Positions 62,359 to 64,000 of a DNA stretch of 64,000 bases are shown piece after piece (the first letter of the stretch is position 1; the number at the start of each line of letters is the position of its first letter). Source of the DNA: Chryseobacterium sp. W4I1 (lineage in GTDB: Bacteria; Bacteroidota; Bacteroidia; Flavobacteriales; Weeksellaceae); contig NZ_JAUSXQ010000001.1 of assembly GCF_030816115.1 (NCBI RefSeq), positions 3,763,001-3,827,000 on the forward strand, in the 5' to 3' direction. The translations under genes were made by a program, and so were the position numbers. Below the pieces are notes generated by a model. The model saw nothing but the letters and a program-made list of their open reading frames with translations. It ran no database searches and was not told where the DNA came from.

Positions 62359-63600
62359 ATGCTATACTATCTATACGAATATCTTACAAGCCAGGGAATC
62401 CACATACCGGGATTGGGAATGCTTAAATACATTTCTTTCCGTGCCGGAATAGCTGTGCTGTTCTCTCTTGTCATTGCCCTTGTGTATGGAAAAAGGATCA
62501 TCAATTACCTGAGAACAAAACAGATGGGCGAATTGGTACGTGACCTTGGATTAGACGGGCAAAAGCAGAAAGAAGGAACTCCTACTATGGGAGGGCTTAT
62601 TATTATCATAGCCACCATCATTCCGGTTCTTCTCTTTACCAGAATTACCAATGTTTATATTGTTCTGCTGCTGGTTTCCATGGTGTGGATGGGGGCTATA
62701 GGTTTCGTAGATGATTATTTGAAGAAAGTAAAGAAAAATAAAGACGGTCTGAGCGGAAAATTTAAAATTGTAGGCCAGGTGGGATTAGGGCTAATTGTCG
62801 GAATTACAATGTATTTCCATCCAGACATTACCGTGAAAAGAAAATATGCAGATGCAAAAGTAGTGAACAGAAACAATGTAGAGCAGAATTTTATGCCTAC
62901 AGAAAAAATCACCGTTTCTACCGTTCCTTTTGCTAAAAACAATGAATTTGATTATAGTGGAATTCTGTTCTGGATGAATGATAAAGATGCTCATGAATGG
63001 GCATGGATTGTCTTTATTCCAATTGTTATTTTTATCGTGACTGCCGTATCAAACGGAGCCAATATCACAGATGGAATTGATGGACTTGCCGCAGGAACCA
63101 GCGTAGTCATACTGCTTACCCTTGCCTTGTTTGCTTACCTCTCCGGGAACATCATCTTTGCAGACTACCTCAATATTATGTTTCTCCCGAATATGGGTGA
63201 AACCACCATTTTTGCGGTAGCCATGGTAGGTGCCGTGATCGGTTTCTTTTGGTATAATACATACCCTGCACAGGTTTTTATGGGCGATACAGGAAGCCTG
63301 ATGCTTGGAGGAGTGATTGCCGTTTTAGCAATTATTTTGAGAAAAGAACTCCTGATTCCCGTTTTATGCGGAATCTTCCTGATTGAAAACGTATCTGTTA
63401 TGCTTCAGGTTATTGTTTTCAAATACAGAAAAAGAAAATATGGGCTGGAATATGCTCAGAATAATAGATTTTTTAGAATGTCACCATTACACCACCATTA
63501 TCAGAAAGGAGGATTTCACGAAAGTAAGATCGTAAACAGAATGATTATCATCGGGGTAATGATGGCCATAATATGCCTGATCACATTAAAAATGAGATAG
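62359..63600 (+). CDS. mraY: Phospho-N-acetylmuramoyl-pentapeptide transferase
   Basis: 413 residues, about ten transmembrane helices. Signatures: [19 protein letters not shown] (catalytic Asp pair), [17 protein letters not shown] and [10 protein letters not shown]. It forms lipid I at the inner membrane. It is longer than E. coli MraY (360) because of an inserted segment (about residues 150-210, containing [18 protein letters not shown]), as known for Bacteroidetes. Confidence 0.97.
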   Translation: MLYYLYEYLTSQGIHIPGLGMLKYISFRAGIAVLFSLVIALVYGKRIINYLRTKQMGELVRDLGLDGQKQKEGTPTMGGLIIIIATIIPVLLFTRITNVYIVLLLVSMVWMGAIGFVDDYLKKVKKNKDGLSGKFKIVGQVGLGLIVGITMYFHPDITVKRKYADAKVVNRNNVEQNFMPTEKITVSTVPFAKNNEFDYSGILFWMNDKDAHEWAWIVFIPIVIFIVTAVSNGANITDGIDGLAAGTSVVILLTLALFAYLSGNIIFADYLNIMFLPNMGETTIFAVAMVGAVIGFFWYNTYPAQVFMGDTGSLMLGGVIAVLAIILRKELLIPVLCGIFLIENVSVMLQVIVFKYRKRKYGLEYAQNNRFFRMSPLHHHYQKGGFHESKIVNRMIIIGVMMAIICLITLKMR

Positions 63601-63686
63601 AAATTTTGTGTAAAGTATGACGTGTTAATACAAATCCAAATTACATTAATACAATACTACATTATACATTTTACAAAAGAATAAAT

Positions 63687-64000
63687 ATGGAAATAGTTGT
63701 TTTAGGAGGTGGAGAGAGCGGATGCGGAGCTGCTTATTTAGCGAAAAAACAAGGTCTGGAAGTTTTTCTTTCAGACAAAGGTGCTATTAAGGATAACTAT
63801 AAGCAGTTTTTAGCCGAAAATGAAATTGAATTTGAAGAAGGAAACCACAACGAAGAAAGAATTTTAAATGCAGACTGGATTGTAAAAAGCCCAGGAATTC
63901 CCAAAAAGGCAGAAATCATCCATAAAATTCATGATAAAGGAATAAGACTTTCCTCTGAAATTGAATTTGCCTCAGAATTTACCGATGCCAAAATCATCGC
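63687..64000 (+). CDS. murD: UDP-MurNAc-L-alanine:D-glutamate ligase, N-terminal part (runs off the window)
   Basis: The ATG at 63687 opens MEIVVLGGGESGCGAAYLA, the Rossmann-like UDP-binding start of MurD, followed by VFLSDKG and DWIVKSPGIP. 104 residues are present before the window ends. Order mraY-murD is the standard dcw order. Confidence 0.93.
   Translation, partial: MEIVVLGGGESGCGAAYLAKKQGLEVFLSDKGAIKDNYKQFLAENEIEFEEGNHNEERILNADWIVKSPGIPKKAEIIHKIHDKGIRLSSEIEFASEFTDAKII

Noticed and set aside
1..64000. CRISPR arrays, tRNA/rRNA genes, insertion sequences, prophage
   Set aside because: No regular spacer-repeat array, no cloverleaf candidate in the short intergenic gaps, and no transposase or integrase frame was seen by eye.

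Overview
The window looks like a chromosomal segment of a Flavobacteriia species, most likely Chryseobacterium or a close relative (inference from gene content; no 16S gene is present). Supporting signs are the AT-rich sequence, promoters with the Bacteroidetes -7 box TAnnTTTG and few Shine-Dalgarno sites, several TonB-dependent receptors, tryptophanase (the group is often indole-positive), and six short peptides whose leader begins MKNLKKL and ends in a Gly-Gly-like motif, a type common in Chryseobacterium. I saw no rRNA, tRNA, CRISPR array, transposase or prophage.

Layout. 1-3.4 kb: the end of a DUF5686 outer-membrane protein, three Cys-rich leader peptides on the minus strand, and rplU-rpmA. 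3.6-15 kb: a lipoprotein zinc peptidase, an acyltransferase, miaE, a DUF502 protein, tnaA, a flavin monooxygenase/PLP lyase pair, a TonB-dependent receptor and a PQQ-type sugar dehydrogenase. 15-24.4 kb: uvrB (frameshifted in this sequence), membrane proteins, pabB-pabC, menD and a 2-oxoglutarate/Fe(II)-type oxygenase. 24.7-25.7 kb: three more leader peptides. 25.8-36 kb: a radical SAM protein, a large AsmA-like protein, a DUF2797 protein, a sugar-nucleotide epimerase, a small acidic protein and secA (frameshifted). 36-43 kb: two receptor plus PepSY-reductase cassettes for ferric siderophores. 43-45 kb: a ROK kinase and msrA. 54.8-64 kb: elaA, engB, a hydrolase, then the division/wall cluster mraZ-rsmH-ftsL-ftsI-murE-mraY-murD behind MraZ operator boxes.

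The most unusual part is 44.9-54.8 kb. It encodes a lipoprotein TPR histidine kinase and its response regulator, a five-gene operon ending in a Ycf46-like AAA+ ATPase, a PD-(D/E)XK nuclease-like gene (disrupted), a secreted basic Cys-containing protein, and a divergent gene of unknown function. Three promoters here, at 45.8, 48.75 and 53.3 kb, carry the same 16-bp palindrome (WTACGG-N4-CCGTAW), each centred 29.5 bp before the -7 box. My inference is a single local regulon, probably controlled by the neighbouring response regulator.

Three genes (uvrB, secA and the nuclease-like gene) are each interrupted by what reads as one extra base in or beside a short homopolymer. Because secA is essential, I think sequencing indels are more likely than real pseudogenes, at least for secA and uvrB.
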